From contig OZ023216.1 of NCBI GenBank assembly GCA_963995525.1, positions 43,796,305 to 43,860,304 on the forward strand: a stretch of DNA of 64,000 nucleotides. The letters are read 5' to 3'. A model generated the notes under the pieces. The model was not told the origin of the DNA. It saw nothing but the letters and a program-made list of their open reading frames with translations, and did no database searches. Position 1 is the stretch's first letter. Each line of letters starts with the position of its first letter. Below, one piece after another: positions 23,959 through 35,800 of the stretch. The DNA is from Escarpia spicata (taxonomy: Eukaryota; Annelida; Polychaeta; Sabellida; Siboglinidae). Both the position numbers and the translations under genes were made by a program.

Positions 23959-24170
23959 GAAGTACGCGTTTGAGCGTATTATAGTCAAAAGAGAGGTATT
24001 AAAGGGTTATTATGTTATACAAACATACGGTACACAAAGGAACTTGTCAAGAATCGTTTGGAACGTTTATTTAGGCAAATAAACCTAACATACAACTGCC
24101 AAAAAACGAAAGGCACCCAATGGCCTCTTTAGTTTTTTAAAATAAATTCAACGACCTTCGGTAGGTAGAG
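23955..24170. repeat. Fourth copy of the ~210-bp repeat
   Basis: Same ordered motifs as the copies at 15.5-16.4 kb (gtcaaaagagaggtatta, gggttattatgttatac, cttgtcaagaatcgttt, caactgccaaaaaa, aaattcaacgacc). It abuts the stop of the decayed transposon-associated exon. Confidence 0.85.
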
Positions 24171-24184
24171 GTTCGAATTTTAAA

Positions 24185-24605
24185 AAGATCTACATATCCA
24201 TGTAGCATGATACATCGGTATTAACACCCCTTTATGAAATGGCGGTAGTGCAACTTTATTTGTTTTAAACATCTGTATTCATATAGCGGTAGTGTATATG
24301 CAATTTTATGTGTTTTAAAACATCTGTATTCATGCTACATAACCGTTTATAAAATAGCGGCGAGCCTGCTTTGTTTGTGCAACGAACAGAACCTATTTGC
24401 ATCGAATTAAAAAAGATATTCATGCTGCCTGATACATCGGGATTAAGACCCGTTTATGAAATAGCGGTAGTGTACATACAACTTTAGTTGTTTTAAAACA
24501 TCTGTATTCATATAGCGGTAGTGTATATGCAATTTTATTTGTTTAAAAAACAGCGTATTCATGCTACATATGTATGTGTAACCGTTTATAAAATAGCCTC
24601 TTTGT
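24185..24605. repeat. Direct duplication of a ~190-bp AT-rich segment
   Basis: Copies at about 24190-24372 and 24418-24602 share 'gatacatcgg.attaa.accc', 'tttatgaaat.gcggtagtg', 'ttttaaaacatctgtattcatatagcgg' (in parts), 'gtgtatatgcaatttta' and 'aaccgtttataaaatagc'. Inside each copy the 'gcggtagtg...catctgtattcat' part is itself repeated. Non-coding. Confidence 0.8.
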
Positions 24606-25600
24606 TTGTATGCATAAAAGGTTAGTCGCCTGTGTAAACGGCGTAAAGAAAACATTGAAAACTGATGAACGGTGTAGACTACTAAAGCACGAATCATTCA
24701 CTTTCTCAGGTTGGCTGGCTACATCGAATACACGGTAGCGCCCTCCACTTAGCCTCGGTAGAAGACCTATAGCTATCGCGTGAGTACCCGCCCACACGGT
24801 AGCGCCCTCAAGCGACCACGTCTCTAAGCATTACCTCACTGTAGAAGACCCAGAGCCATTGATATTAATTTTAGAGTTTGGCCAATTGAAAACATGGGCA
24901 CCATTTTCGGTCCAATTGCAGCGCGGCATCAGCAACAGTGATTCACTGTACAGCTGATAACGTTATATATACATCACACTGTATTTGTAATTATTACTAC
25001 ACACGTCTATGCATGTATGGTTCACTGATTAATATTAGTTATGCTACGTTTATGAAATATTTCCATACCTATTATCTATTATAGCAGTTTAATGAATATA
25101 TATTTGTATACTGGAGTGGTGGGAGTATAAATCGTGCATCCTAATATTTTAGGTCGTTTTAACAATAAATCAGATCACAAAAAAGCTAAGAGGGTCAGGA
25201 ATGGCGAGATTTCAGGGACACCGTTTTTGACTTGGTGCAAATTTCCCGGTCATGAGTATAATTAATAATTTGTATACGCTCAATGCATGAAAATAAAATT
25301 GTGTATTATATATATATATATATACATACATGTATTAAAAGGGTCTACATGTCATACATTAAAATTAGAAGTAAAACAATTGTTTTGATATACTTTTTGG
25401 ATGTCGACATTTTCGTACACTTTGATATCTTGCGCGGCCTGACTGAACATTTCACTAAAAATTACCGATTAGAAATACGCGAAAACGAGTACTTTGTTGC
25501 ATGCCCCTTGGTCGAGTACTTAAAAAAACCATCACGTTATCCGACTGATATGCTCAATACACGCCATCTATTTGTTTCGATTGTAACGCGAAGCGGAGGC
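24606..25600. other. No gene recognised
   Basis: A 'cggtagcgccctc' motif is duplicated at ~24732 and ~24797, and a short (TA)n tract lies at 25306-25324. Open frames here show no family resemblance. Confidence 0.4.
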
Positions 25601-25639
25601 GCAATGCCACGATGTCGGGTATCAACAGACAGCGTGCCG

Positions 25640-25760
25640 TCACACGATGCAACTAAGTCGCTGCAACCTTTGCATGCAATGGTTGCATCTTCACTTCTGC
25701 TGCAACTCGCTTGCAACAGGTGTGTTCACACAGTGCGACCTGGTCGCATGCAATATCCGA
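25640..25760. other. Clustered TGCAAC/GTTGCA motifs upstream of the transposase
   Basis: Within ~120 bases before the transposase start the motif TGCAAC, or its complement, occurs at least six times (gatgcaact, gctgcaacc, ggttgcatc, gctgcaact, cttgcaaca and relatives). It could be a subterminal transposase-binding region of the Harbinger element or a promoter feature. The outer terminal inverted repeat itself could not be located. Confidence 0.35.
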
Positions 25761-25773
25761 CGTCACTGGCGAT

Positions 25774-26118
25774 ATGGCTGCCGTCATGTCGTCCGATAGC
25801 GACGAAGAGCTGTTGTTCTTAACTTTAGGCGCCGGTTATACAGCGAACCTTTCACAAAAGAAAAAACGAAAGAAGAGAAGCGTTTGGGTTCGGCCTTGGC
25901 TTCTGCGGAGACCTGTCCGTGAAACGTATAATGCGCTGCTCGCCGAGCTGCGAGAGGAGGATCCGTGTGCATTGAAAAATTTCATCCGGATGGACGAAAA
26001 CCGTTTCAATCGCCTTGTAGAGCTGGTGTCCCCGCACATTCAGAGAAAGGACATCAATATGCGTGAGAGCATTCAACCAGGAGAAAGACTTGCTAGACCC
26101 TACGTTTCCTCGCAACTG
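25774..26118 (+). pseudogene. Harbinger/PIF transposase, exon 1
   Basis: An ATG at 25774 starts MAAVMSSDSDEELLFLTL, followed by a Lys-rich stretch, then RSVWVRPWLLRRP, TYNALLAELREEDPCALKNF, and RMDENRFNRLVELVSPHIQ. This is the characteristic N-terminal region of HARBI1-like transposases. The donor GTAAGT follows at 26119. Near the 3' end (about 26094-26100) the expected family frame appears to need one extra base, so a 1-base deletion probably breaks the exon. Exons 2 and 3 are about 18 kb away on the same strand because a giant inverted repeat sits in exon 2. In the family this DDE nuclease works with a separate Myb/MADF-type DNA-binding partner. Confidence 0.85.
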
Positions 26119-26419
26119 GTAAGTATGTAATTATAGGTGGTCCCACATTTCGCCGTACGCAATAGGAAAAATAGTTTCACAAAAACCGGAACAAACTCTT
26201 GCGTAATATATTAATTTTCTGAATCTGTGCCATGTATTTAATTACATTTGTGACAAAACCAAATTGTTTGAATAGTTGTTGTAAGTGAAATACTTACAAT
26301 TTTAAAACGACGACATAGCATTCAAATGTTCCATGTTGTATTATTAATCACATATAGTTTACCAACTTGATTATTCAGAGCTCTTGCTTAATTATAATTG
26401 TGTATTATTACATTAACAG
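26119..26419 (+). other. Harbinger transposase intron 1
   Basis: The intron runs from a GTAAGT donor to the acceptor 'cattaacag'. Joining exon 1 to the sequence after the acceptor is consistent with the Gly-Asp codons that begin the next conserved segment, whose continuation is found at 43999-44125. Confidence 0.7.
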
Positions 26420-26424
26420 GTGAC
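26419..26424. repeat. Left target-site duplication GGTGAC
   Basis: GGTGAC directly precedes the left terminus of the giant inverted repeat, and the same six bases follow its right terminus (43999-44004). If the termini are taken as CAG...CTG, the duplication is GTGA (4 bp) instead. The sequence spans the exon 2 acceptor, so the pre-insertion site is the start of exon 2. Confidence 0.85.
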
Positions 26425-27175
26425 AGTAGTATATAGACAAGGCACACCCTCGCCCCGCCCCTTTTTGACCTACTTTTAGGCCTAACTACGTGCATAAAAA
26501 ACGTCCTTATCTTTTTCGGGAACCTACTTATAAAAAAAGATCAAAGGGTTTTGTGTAACCTGAGAGAAATCGGGAACCTACTTATAAAAAACGTGATTGA
26601 TGGCCTGTCACTTTTGATTGATGGCCTGTCACTTTTGATGGATGGAGGTGCCACCTAGCGATTATCCCAGTGACCAGTTTAGCCCTAGCGATCAACGTAG
26701 CGTCCCTAGTTACGATAGCGTCCCTAGTTACGTTGTTATAAATTAATTAATTAATAATGAATTAATTAATTAATTATATATATATATATATATATAGGCC
26801 TGTCACTTTTTGATTGATGACCCTTCCCTTGAGGTGTCACCACCTAGCGGTTATCCCAGTGACTAATTCCCTAGCGATCAACGTAGGACCTACCGTTGTG
26901 CTTACGTAAGCACTTATATAGCGTCCCTAGCGACCGTTGTATATATATATATATATATATATATATACGTAATAGGCCTTTATATAACCACAACGGTTAT
27001 AGCTAAAACCACTGTGGTTATAACGGCGCTCTAAACCCATTGTGTGAGAATAACACCGCTGTACCCTATGTAGCAGTAGCCAGCAGCGCGGGCCTATGAT
27101 CTGGCGGCCTAGTCGCCTTGCCACGACGCCTTACGCACACCGAGCTCCACCTTCGTGCCAGTTAATGCCAGCACG

Positions 27176-27211
<36 letters not shown>

Positions 27212-27380
27212 ATATATATATGCTTATGTAAGCCCGTATATAACCACAACGATTATAGCGGCGCTGCGCTCTAAACCCATTGTGTGAAAATAACCCCGCT
27301 GTACCCTATGTAGCAGCAGCGGCGTGAGCTCGCAGCAGCAGCATCAGCAGCAGCAGCCATGACCTATGATCCGGCGGCCT
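26425..27380. repeat. Left arm tip: duplicated terminal segments and TA runs
   Basis: Two internal direct duplications are visible. 'ggcctgtcacttttgat...cacctagcg.ttatcccagtgac' followed by 'ccctagcgatcaacgtag' occurs at ~26623-26702 and ~26799-26887. The segment 'ctctaaacccattgtgtga.aataac.ccgctgtaccctatgtagcag' (in parts) occurs at ~27028-27080 and ~27269-27320. TA runs lie at 26775-26796, 26940-26967 and 27176-27221, and a CAG-rich run at 27330-27358. No conserved open frame is seen. Confidence 0.8.
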
Positions 27381-27706
27381 AGTTTCTAAATATAACCATG
27401 CGACTAGCCGGCTCTGTAACGGCGTTAATTTCAGCCGTGGCGCTATCAAAACGAAACGAATCCCATGCATGCGTTTAGCGTTTAAAAGCTGTACTCAGCG
27501 GCCTGTTAAAGCAGGATGGTTATATGCGGTGGATAGACGAATGGACGCAAAATGGTGTAAGTTATGTTTTATTAATAGAAGTCACGGTGGCGTGAGCCAG
27601 GTCTGCGTAATGTTTGCTTGAGAGCATCGTCCCTGCCGTAGCCGAGCGGCGCGTGAGTTGTCCCCGTCAAACTGCCGTTGTAGCATTGTTGAGCGACCGG
27701 CTGGAA

Positions 27707-27848
27707 TTAACGGCAAGTTTTCACACGACATACAGGTTTGTTGTAGAGTGTTGTGTGTAGGCAGGTGTATTTCCTTTCCACGTCGAGGCAGGTGGATTCT
27801 GTGAAATAATGCATATGAATAATGAGGAGTTTCCCAAGAACAAAATCA
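27707..27848 (-). CDS. Left arm, candidate small gene, exon 2
   Basis: Mirror copy of 38309-38450 with no length change. The frame remains open for 47 codons to the stop, with a few substitutions (for example Val in place of Glu before a Cys). Preservation of the open frame in both arms is mild support for coding. See the right-arm entry for the reading. Confidence 0.35.
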
Positions 27849-28208
27849 CTGTTATTAATATAAAAGTAAATAATAAAGAATAGTTTAATACAAAAATAGC
27901 ATATAAATAATATAAAAAGTAATTAATATAAAACTTACCGATAGGATAAAAGACGAAATACCGCTGTACTAAATAAAATAAATAAAATAAAACTTACCGC
28001 TGTTCTTTGCATATGAATAGTGGAGGAGAACTAAATCACTGTTATTAATATAAGAGGAGAACTAAATCAATAATTAATCAAGAATAGTAATTAATAAAGA
28101 ATAGCATATTATTAATATAAAAGTAATTAATAAAGAATATAAAACTTACGGATAGGATAAAAGACGACTTAACGCTCTACTAAATAAATAAAATAAAATA
28201 AAACTTAC

Positions 28209-28258
28209 CGCTGATCTTTCGTGGAAGGTTGCTCAGACGTTGTGCTGGCGGTAGCCAT
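28209..28258 (-). CDS. Left arm, candidate small gene, exon 1
   Basis: Mirror copy of 37899-37948: an ATG (complement of 28256-28258), 16 codons beginning MATASTTSEQPSTKDQ, then a strong donor GTAAGT (complement of 28203-28208). It reads toward the element's tip. Two NRF-1-type palindromes lie 69-102 bases upstream. Confidence 0.4.
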
Positions 28259-28327
28259 GATTGAATGAAAATGAGCAACGACCGTTGCATGCATGCATTA
28301 TTTCCTAAAGTCATTTATGCGTTAAGC

Positions 28328-28360
28328 GCGCATGCGCGAAAATGTTAAGTGCGCATGCGC
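28328..28360. promoter_or_regulatory. Left arm, twin NRF-1-type sites
   Basis: GCGCATGCGC occurs at 28328-28337 and again at 28351-28360. This is the core of the palindromic site bound by NRF-1 family factors, which often marks TATA-less, bidirectional animal promoters. It lies between the outward exon 1 (28258) and the inward ORF (28884). The right arm carries the identical pair. Confidence 0.6.
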
Positions 28361-28883
28361 GAAAGCGACGTAAAAACAATGAATGCAAAGAGTTCGAAAT
28401 AGCAATATAAACGGAAATTTTAATACATGAAATGAAGCGTTGTATACGCTTAGCGAGGGATCGGGCATCTTGTTGTGAATTAATAATAGAGACATTCGAT
28501 GTAAAAGTCACATTTGGCAATGAATGTACTAAAGTGACCGCTAATTTTTTTTCCTCCTGAAGCGGAAACCGAATGGTGACGCAGAAACAGCTGTGGCGTT
28601 AATCGGGGGATCGCATATCACGATCGGAATGTGAAGCTAGAACAATACCATTTCAAAAACGATACACGAACTATAAAAGCATGAATTGAAGCGTTGTTTA
28701 GGATCAGTGGGAAATAGGGATCTGTGTAGTGCCATTATATTATAGAAAATCGATGTAAATAACGTTTGTGAACGAAAAGCACTACATGACCGTTCATTTT
28801 TGTTTGAGCTGTGTCGCCAACACCGCCGGAAGTGATACAACGTCAAGTCATCGCGACGGGTCGGGGTCAGTTGGCCTTCCGCT

Positions 28884-29085
28884 ATGAGCGGCACGCGATG
28901 TCCCCCCCTCGCCGAACACCTCAGTGAGATGATTCTGGAGAGGGCGCGCGATCGATGCGGCGCTGTATCTGGTCCAGTTCGTTTCGGACTGGCTGCTAGG
29001 CACGGACTGGCGCGACTACATCAACCGCGCTCTGCTGGAGTCGACCGTCCATACGTACATTCAGCGCAGGAGCGGACTCGAATAG
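28884..29085 (+). CDS. Left arm, inward small ORF with frameshift
   Basis: An ATG at 28884 opens a frame starting MSGTRCPPLAEHLSEMILER. Near 28950 the sequence 'gatcgatg' holds a 4-base near-duplication. From there a different frame (28951-29085) reads ALYLVQFVSDWLLG then TDWRDYINRALLESTVHTY and stops at TAG 29083-29085. The second reading looks more protein-like (amphipathic, with Trp and aromatic residues) than the continuation of the first frame. AATAAA follows at 29128-29133. The right arm has the same arrangement (37274 to 37070 on the minus strand). The function is unknown; it may be a captured gene fragment. Confidence 0.35.
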
Positions 29086-29206
29086 AACATTATGCTTGCT
29101 TTGTTTGCTATAACATTGGTAAAAAAAAATAAAAGCCGTTGTTTTGAATGTTGTACTACGATGGCGACGCTTAATAAAACGTTGAAAATGTACTTTCCGT
29201 TCGACA

Positions 29207-29290
29207 GTCCCACACAGCTCCCTGAAAGTGCCACACAATTTCCTGACAGTCCCACACAGCTCCTTGACAGTCACACACAGCTCCCCGGCA
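29207..29290. repeat. Left arm, short 20-21-bp minisatellite block
   Basis: Units of the type 'gacagtcccacacagctccct' begin right after 'gttcgacag' and precede the 34-bp array. Mirror of about 36863-36955 in the right arm. Confidence 0.85.
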
Positions 29291-30195
29291 GTACGTCTAG
29301 CTTGTTACATGTTTGCCTTCCGTACATGGTCTAGCTTGTTACACGTCTGCCTTCCATACATGTACTAGCTTTTTACTTATTTGCTATCCATACATGGTCT
29401 AGCTTGTTACATGTTTGCCTTCCATACACGGACTAGCTTGTTACATGTTTACCTTCCATACACGGTCTGGCTTGTTACATGTCTGCATTCCATACATGGT
29501 CTAGCTTGTTACATGTCTGCCTTTCATACATGGTCTAGCCTGTTACATGTCTGCCTTCCGTACATGGACTAGCTTGTTACATGTTGGCCTTCCGTACATG
29601 GTCTAGCTTGTTACATGTTTGCCTTACGTACATGGACTAACTTGTTACATGTTTGCCTTCCATACACGGACTAGATTGTTACATGTTTGCCTTACATACA
29701 TGGACTAGCTTGGTACATGTTTGCCTTCCATACATGGTCTAGCTTGTTACAGGTCTGCCTTTCATACATGGTCTAGCTTGATACATGTTTCCCTTCCGTA
29801 CATGGACTAGCTTGTTACATGTTTGCCTTCCATACACGGACTAGCTTGTTACATGTTTACCTTCCATACACGGACTAGCTTGTTACATGTTTGCCTTCCA
29901 TACACGGACTAGCTTGTTACATGTTTGCCTTCCGTACATGGTCTGGCTTGTTACATGTCTGTCTTCCATACATGGTCTAGCTTGCTACATGTTTCCCTTC
30001 CATACATGGTCTAACTTGTGACATGTTTGCCTTCCATACATGGTCTAGCTTGTTACATGTTTGCCTTCCATACACGGACTAGCTTGTTACATATTTGCAT
30101 TCCATACATGATCTAGCTTGTTACATGTCTACCTTCCATATATGGTCTAGCTTGTTACATGTCTGCCTTCCGTACTTGGACTAGGTTGTTACACC
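29290..30195. repeat. Left arm, 34-bp minisatellite, ~26 copies
   Basis: The consensus unit is CTAGCTTGTTACATGTTTGC followed by CTTCCATACATGGT, with variants at a few fixed positions (acatgg/acacgg, tttgcc/tctgcc). A further short block of the same unit lies at about 31011-31246. The open frames crossing it are repeat artefacts. Confidence 0.95.
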
Positions 30196-32310
30196 TCCCT
30201 GACAGTCCCACACAGCTTCCGACAGTCACACGCAGTTCCCTGACAGTCCCACACAGTTACCCGACAGTCACACAAAACTCCCGACAGTCCCACACAGCTC
30301 CATAACAGTATTACACAGCTTCCTGACAGTCCCACACAGTTCCTGGCAGTCCCACACAGCTCCATGACATTTATTTTATTTAGGTCTTATTATTTAGCAA
30401 TAGACCGGTAAGTTGCCTTTTACACGAGTCCTATTAATTATCTTTATTAATTAATAAGAACCTCATTAGTCATGTTTTGATTTAATTTGGGAACTTCCTC
30501 ATTAGTCACAGCGATAGAGCGGTAGGTTCTGGCAGTCCCACACAGCTCCATGACAGTCCCACACAGTTTCCGACAGTCCCACACAGCTTCCCGACAGTCT
30601 CACACAGCTTCCGACAGTCACACGCAGTTCCCTGACAGTTCCACACAGTTACCCGACAGTCACACAAAACTCCCGACAGTCCCACACAGCTCCATAACAG
30701 TATTACACAGCTTCCCGACAGTCCCACACAGTTCCTGGCAGTCCCACACAGCTCCATGACATTTATTTTATTTAGTTCTTATTATTTAGCAATAGACCGG
30801 TAAGTTGCCTTTTACACGAGTCCTATTAATTATCTTTATTAATTAATAAGAACCTCATTAGTCATGTTTTGATTTAATTTGGGAACCTCCTCATTAGTCA
30901 CAGCGATAGAGCGGTAGGTTCTGGCAGTTCCACACAGCTCCATGACAGTCCCACACACTTCCCGACAGTCCCACACAGCTTCCCGACAGTCCCACACAGT
31001 TCCCTGGCTACATGTCTCCCTTCCATACATGGTCTAACTTGTGACATGTTTGCCTTCCATACATGGTCTAGCTTGTTACATGTTTGCCTTCCATACACGG
31101 ACTAGGTTGTTACATATTTGCCTTCCATACATGAACTAGCTTGTTACATGTCTGCCTTCCATATATGGTCTAGCTTGTTACATGTTTGCCTTTCATACAT
31201 GGTCTAGCCTGTTACATGTCTGCCTTCCGTACATGGACTAGGTTGTTACAGCTCCCTGACAGTCCCACACAGTTCCCTGACAGTCCCACACAGTTACCCG
31301 ACAGTCACACAAAACTCCTGACAGTCCCACACAGCTCCATAACAGTATAACACAGCTTCCTGACAGTCCCACACAGTTCCTGGCAGTCCCACACAGCTCC
31401 ATGACAGTCCCACACAGTTCCCCGACAGTCACACGCAGCTTCCCGACAGCTCCCTGAAAGTATCACACAATTCCCTGACAGTCCCACACAGCTCCCTGAC
31501 AGTCACACACAGCTCCCCGGCAGTACCACACAATTCCCTGACAGTCCCACACAGCTCTCTGACAGTCCCACACAGCTCCTGACAGTCCCACACAGTTCCC
31601 TTACAGTCCCACACAACTCTTGACAGTCAAACACAGCTCCCTGACAGTCCCATACAGTTCCGGTCAGTCCCACACAGCTCCCTGACAGTCCCACACAGCT
31701 CCCTGACAGTCACACGCAGTTCCCTGACAGTCCCACAGAGTTACCCGACAGTCACACAAAACTCCTGACAGTCCCACACAGCTCCATAACAGTATTACAC
31801 AGTTACCCGACAGTCCCACACAGCTCCATGACAGTCCCACACAGTTCCCGACAGTCCCACACAGCTTCCCGACAGTCCCACGCAGCTCCCTACCACACAA
31901 TTCCCTGACAGTCCCACACAGTTCCGGTCAGTCCCACACAACTCCCCGACAGTCTCACACAGCTCCCTGAAAGTACCACACAATTCCCCGACAGTCCCAC
32001 ACAATTCTCTGACAGTCCCACACAGCTTCCCGACAGTCCCACACAGCTCCCTGAAAGTACCACACAATTCCCTGACAGTCCCACACAGCTCCCTGACAGT
32101 CACACACAGCTCCCCGACAGTTCCCTGACAATCCCTGACAGTCCCACACAGCTCCATGACAGTCCCACACAGCGCCCGGCAGTCACACACAGCTCCCTGA
32201 CAGTCCCACACAGTTACCCGACAGACACACAAACTCCTGACTGACAGTGCCACACAGCTCCCTGACAGTCTCACACAGCTCCCTGACAGTACCACGCAGT
32301 TCCTCGTCAG
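30196..32310. repeat. Left arm, 20-21-bp minisatellite with interspersed AT block
   Basis: Units of 'ctgacagtcccacacagctcc' (20-21 bp) fill most of the segment. They are interrupted by two copies of an AT-rich block ('atttattttatttag...attagtcacagcgatagagcggtaggttctgg') at about 30367-30530 and 30760-30925, and by a 34-bp unit block at 31011-31246. The Trp-Asp-Cys and Cys-Gly-Thr-Val repeat peptides are artefacts of the unit. Confidence 0.95.
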
Positions 32311-32471
32311 TCTGTATGTATGTATGTATGTAGGTATGTAGGAGCCGTCGCACCACGGCGCCGATACTCGTCTAACTCGTATAACTAACTAACTAACTCG
32401 TCTAACTCGTAGGGGGGTGGCGGGGGGTTCTGTATGTATGTATGTAGGTATGTAGGGTAATAAAAACATAC
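32311..32471. repeat. Left arm, inner end: TATG repeats and GC segment
   Basis: (TATG)n-like tracts flank a GC-rich piece ('gagccgtcgcaccacggcgc') and 'aactaactaactaact'. The same text appears inverted at 32893-33060. This marks the inner boundary of the arms. Confidence 0.85.
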
Positions 32472-32892
32472 TTTTATCGGGAACTGCGTGGGACTGTCAT
32501 AGAGCTGTGTGGGACTGTCAGGAACTGTGTGGGATTGCCAGGAAGATGTGTAATACTGTTATGGAGCTGTGTGGGACTGTCAGGCGGAGCTGTGTGAGAC
32601 TGTCAGGGAGTTGTGTGGGACTGTCAGGGAGCTGTGTGGGACTGACAGGGAACGAACTGTGTGGTACTGTCAGGGAGCTGTGTGTGACTGTAAGGGAACT
32701 GTGTGGGACTGTCAGGAGCTGTGTGTGATGGTCAGGAGCTGTGTGGGACTGTCAGGGAGCTGTGTGGGACTGTTAGGGAATTGTGTGGTACTGCCGGGGA
32801 GCTGTGTGTGACTGTCAGGGAGCTGTGTGGGACTGCGCGCTTTTACGTGTATAGTAGTATTTAAAAACAAAACTTGAAAACAAGTGTGAATT
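32472..32892. other. Spacer between arms (421 bp)
   Basis: This stretch is not mirrored as a unit. Its first ~360 bases are the same 20-21-bp minisatellite in right-arm orientation, so it can still pair with the left arm. The last ~60 bases (cgcgcttttacgtg, then an A/T-rich tail) are unique within the window. Confidence 0.75.
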
Positions 32893-35800
32893 GTATGTTT
32901 TTATTACCCTACATACCTACATACATACATACAGAACCCCCCGCCACCCCCTACGAGTTAGACGAGTTAGTTAGTTAGTTATACGAGTTAGACGAGTATC
33001 GGCGCCGTGGTGCGACGGCTCCTACATACCTACATACATACATACATACATACAGACTGACGAGGAACTGCGTGGTACTGTCAGGGAGCTGTGTGAGACT
33101 GTCAGGGAGCTGTGTGGCACTGTCAGTCAGGAGTTTGTGTGTCTGTCGGGTAACTGTGTGGGACTGTCAGGGAGCTGTGTGTGACTGCCGGGCGCTGTGT
33201 GGGACTGTCGTGGAGCTGTGTGGGACTGTCAGGGATTGTCAGGGAACTGTCGGGGAGCTGTGTGTGACTGTCAGGGAGCTGTGTGGGACTGTCAGGGAAT
33301 TGTGTGGTACTTTCAGGGAGCTGTGTGGGACTGTCGGGAAGCTGTGTGGGACTGTCAGGGAGCTGTGTGGGACTGTCAGAGAATTGTGTGGGACTCTCGG
33401 GTAACTGTGTGGGACTGTCAGGGAGCTGTGTGGGACTGTCGGGGAGCTGTGTGAGACTGTCAGGGAGCTGTGTGGGACTGACCGGAACTGTGTGGGACTG
33501 TCAGGGAATTGTGTGGTACTTTCAGGGAGCTGTGTGAGACTGTCGGGGAGTTGTGTGGGACTGACCGGAACTGTGTGGGACTGTCAGGGAATTGTGTGGT
33601 AGGGAGCTGCGTGGGACTGTCGGGAAGCTGTGTGGGACTGTCGGGAACTGTGTGGGACTGTCATGGAGCTGTGTGGGACTGTCGGGTAACTGTGTAATAC
33701 TGTTATGGAGCTGTGTGGGACTGTCAGGAGTTTTGTGTGACTGTCGGGTAACTCTGTGGGACTGTCAGAGAACTGCGTGTGACTGTCAGGGAGCTGTGTG
33801 GGACTGTCAGGGAGCTGTGTGGGACTGACCGGAACTGTGTGGGACTGTCAGGGAGCTGTGTTTGACTGTCAAGAGTTGTGTGGGACTGTAAGGGAACTGT
33901 GTGGGACTGTCAGGAGCTGTGTGGGACTGTCAGAGAGCTGTGTGGGACTGTCAGGGAATTGTGTGGTACTGCCGGGGAGCTGTGTGTGACTGTCAGGGAG
34001 CTGTGTGGGACTGTCAGGGAATTGTGTGATACTTTCAGGGAGCTGTCGGGAAGCTGTGTGTGACTGTCGGGGAACTGTGTGGGACTGTCATGGAGCTGTG
34101 TGGGACTGCCAGGAACTGTGTGGGACTGTCAGGAAGCTGTGTTATACTGTTATGGAGCTGTGTGGGACTGTCAGGAGTTTTGTGTGACTGTCGGGTAACT
34201 GTGTGGGACTGTCAGGGAACTGTGTGGGACTGTCAGGGAGCTGTAACAACCTAGTCCATGTACGGAAGGCAGACATGTAACAGGCTAGACCATGTATGAA
34301 AGGCAAACATGTAACAAGCTAGACCATATATGGAAGGCAGACATGTAACAAGCTAGTTCATGTATGGAAGGCAAATATGTAACAACCTAGTCCGTGTATG
34401 GAAGGCAAACATGTAACAAGCTAGACCATGTATGGAAGGCAAACATGTCACAAGTTAGACCATGTATGGAAGGGAGACATGTAGCCAGGGAGCTGTGTGG
34501 GACTGTCGGGAAGCTGTGTGGGACTGTCGGGAAGTGTGTGGGACTGTCATGGAGCTGTGTGGGACTGCCAGAACCTTCCACTCTATCGCTGTGACTAATG
34601 AGGAGGTTCCCAAATTAAATCAAAACATGACTAATGAGGTTCTTATTAATTAATAAAGATAATTAATAGGACTCGTGTAAAAGGCAACTTACCGGTCTAT
34701 TGCTAAATAATAAGAACTAAATAAAATAAATGTCGTGGAGCTGTGTGGGACTGCCAGGAACTGTGTGGGACTGTCAGGAAGCTGTGTAATACTGTTATGG
34801 AGCTGTGTGGGACTGTCGGGAGTTTTGTGTGACTGTCAGGAGTTTTGTGTGACTGTCTGGTAACTGTGTGGGACTGTCAGGGAACTGTGTGGGACTGTCA
34901 GGGAGCTGTAACAACCTAGTCCATGTACGGAAGGCAGACATGTAACAGGCTAGACCATGTATGAAAGGCAAACATGTAACAAGCTAGACCATATATGGAA
35001 GGCAGACATGTAACAAGCTAGTTCATGTATGGAAGGCAAATATGTAACAACCTAGTCCGTGTATGGAAGGCAAACATGTAACAAGCTAGACCATGTATGG
35101 AAGGCAAACATGTCACAAGTTAGACCATGTATGGAAGGGAGACATGTAGCCAGGGAGCTGTGTGGGACTGTCGGGAAGCTGTGTGGGACTGTCGGGAAGT
35201 GTGTGGGACTGTCATGGAGCTGTGTGGAACTGCCAGAACCTACCGCTCTATCGCTGTGACTAATGAGGAGGTTCCCAAATTAAATCAAAACATGACTAAT
35301 GAGGTTCTTATTAATTAATAAAGATAATTAATAGGACTCGTGTAAAAGGCAACTTACCGGTCTATTGCTAAATAATAAGAACTAAATAAAATAAATGTCA
35401 TGGAGCTGTGTGGGACTGCCAGGAACTGTGTGGGACTGTCAGGAAGCTGTGTAATACTGTTATGGAGCTGTGTGGGACTGTCGGGAGTTTTGTGTGACTG
35501 TCGGGTAACTGTGTGGAACTGTCAGGGAACTGCGTGTGACTGTCGGAAGCTGTGTGAGACTGTCGGGAAGTTGTGTGGGACTGTCGGAAACTGTGTGGGA
35601 CTGTCATGGAGCTGTGTGGGACTGCCAGAACCTACCGCTCTATCGCTGTGACTAATGAGGAAGTTCCCAAATTAAATCAAAACATGACTAATGAGGTTCT
35701 TATTAATTAATAAAGATAATTAATAGGACTCGTGTAAAAGGCAACTTACCGGTCTATTGCTAAATAATAAGACCTAAATAAAATAAATGTCATGGAGCTG

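Noticed and set aside
30506..35651. Many Cys-Gly-Thr-Val, Trp-Asp-Cys and Thr-Val-Pro-His repeat proteins
   Set aside because: The three frames of the 20-21-bp minisatellite are all open by unit composition, with no unique ends or domain, so these are repeat artefacts.
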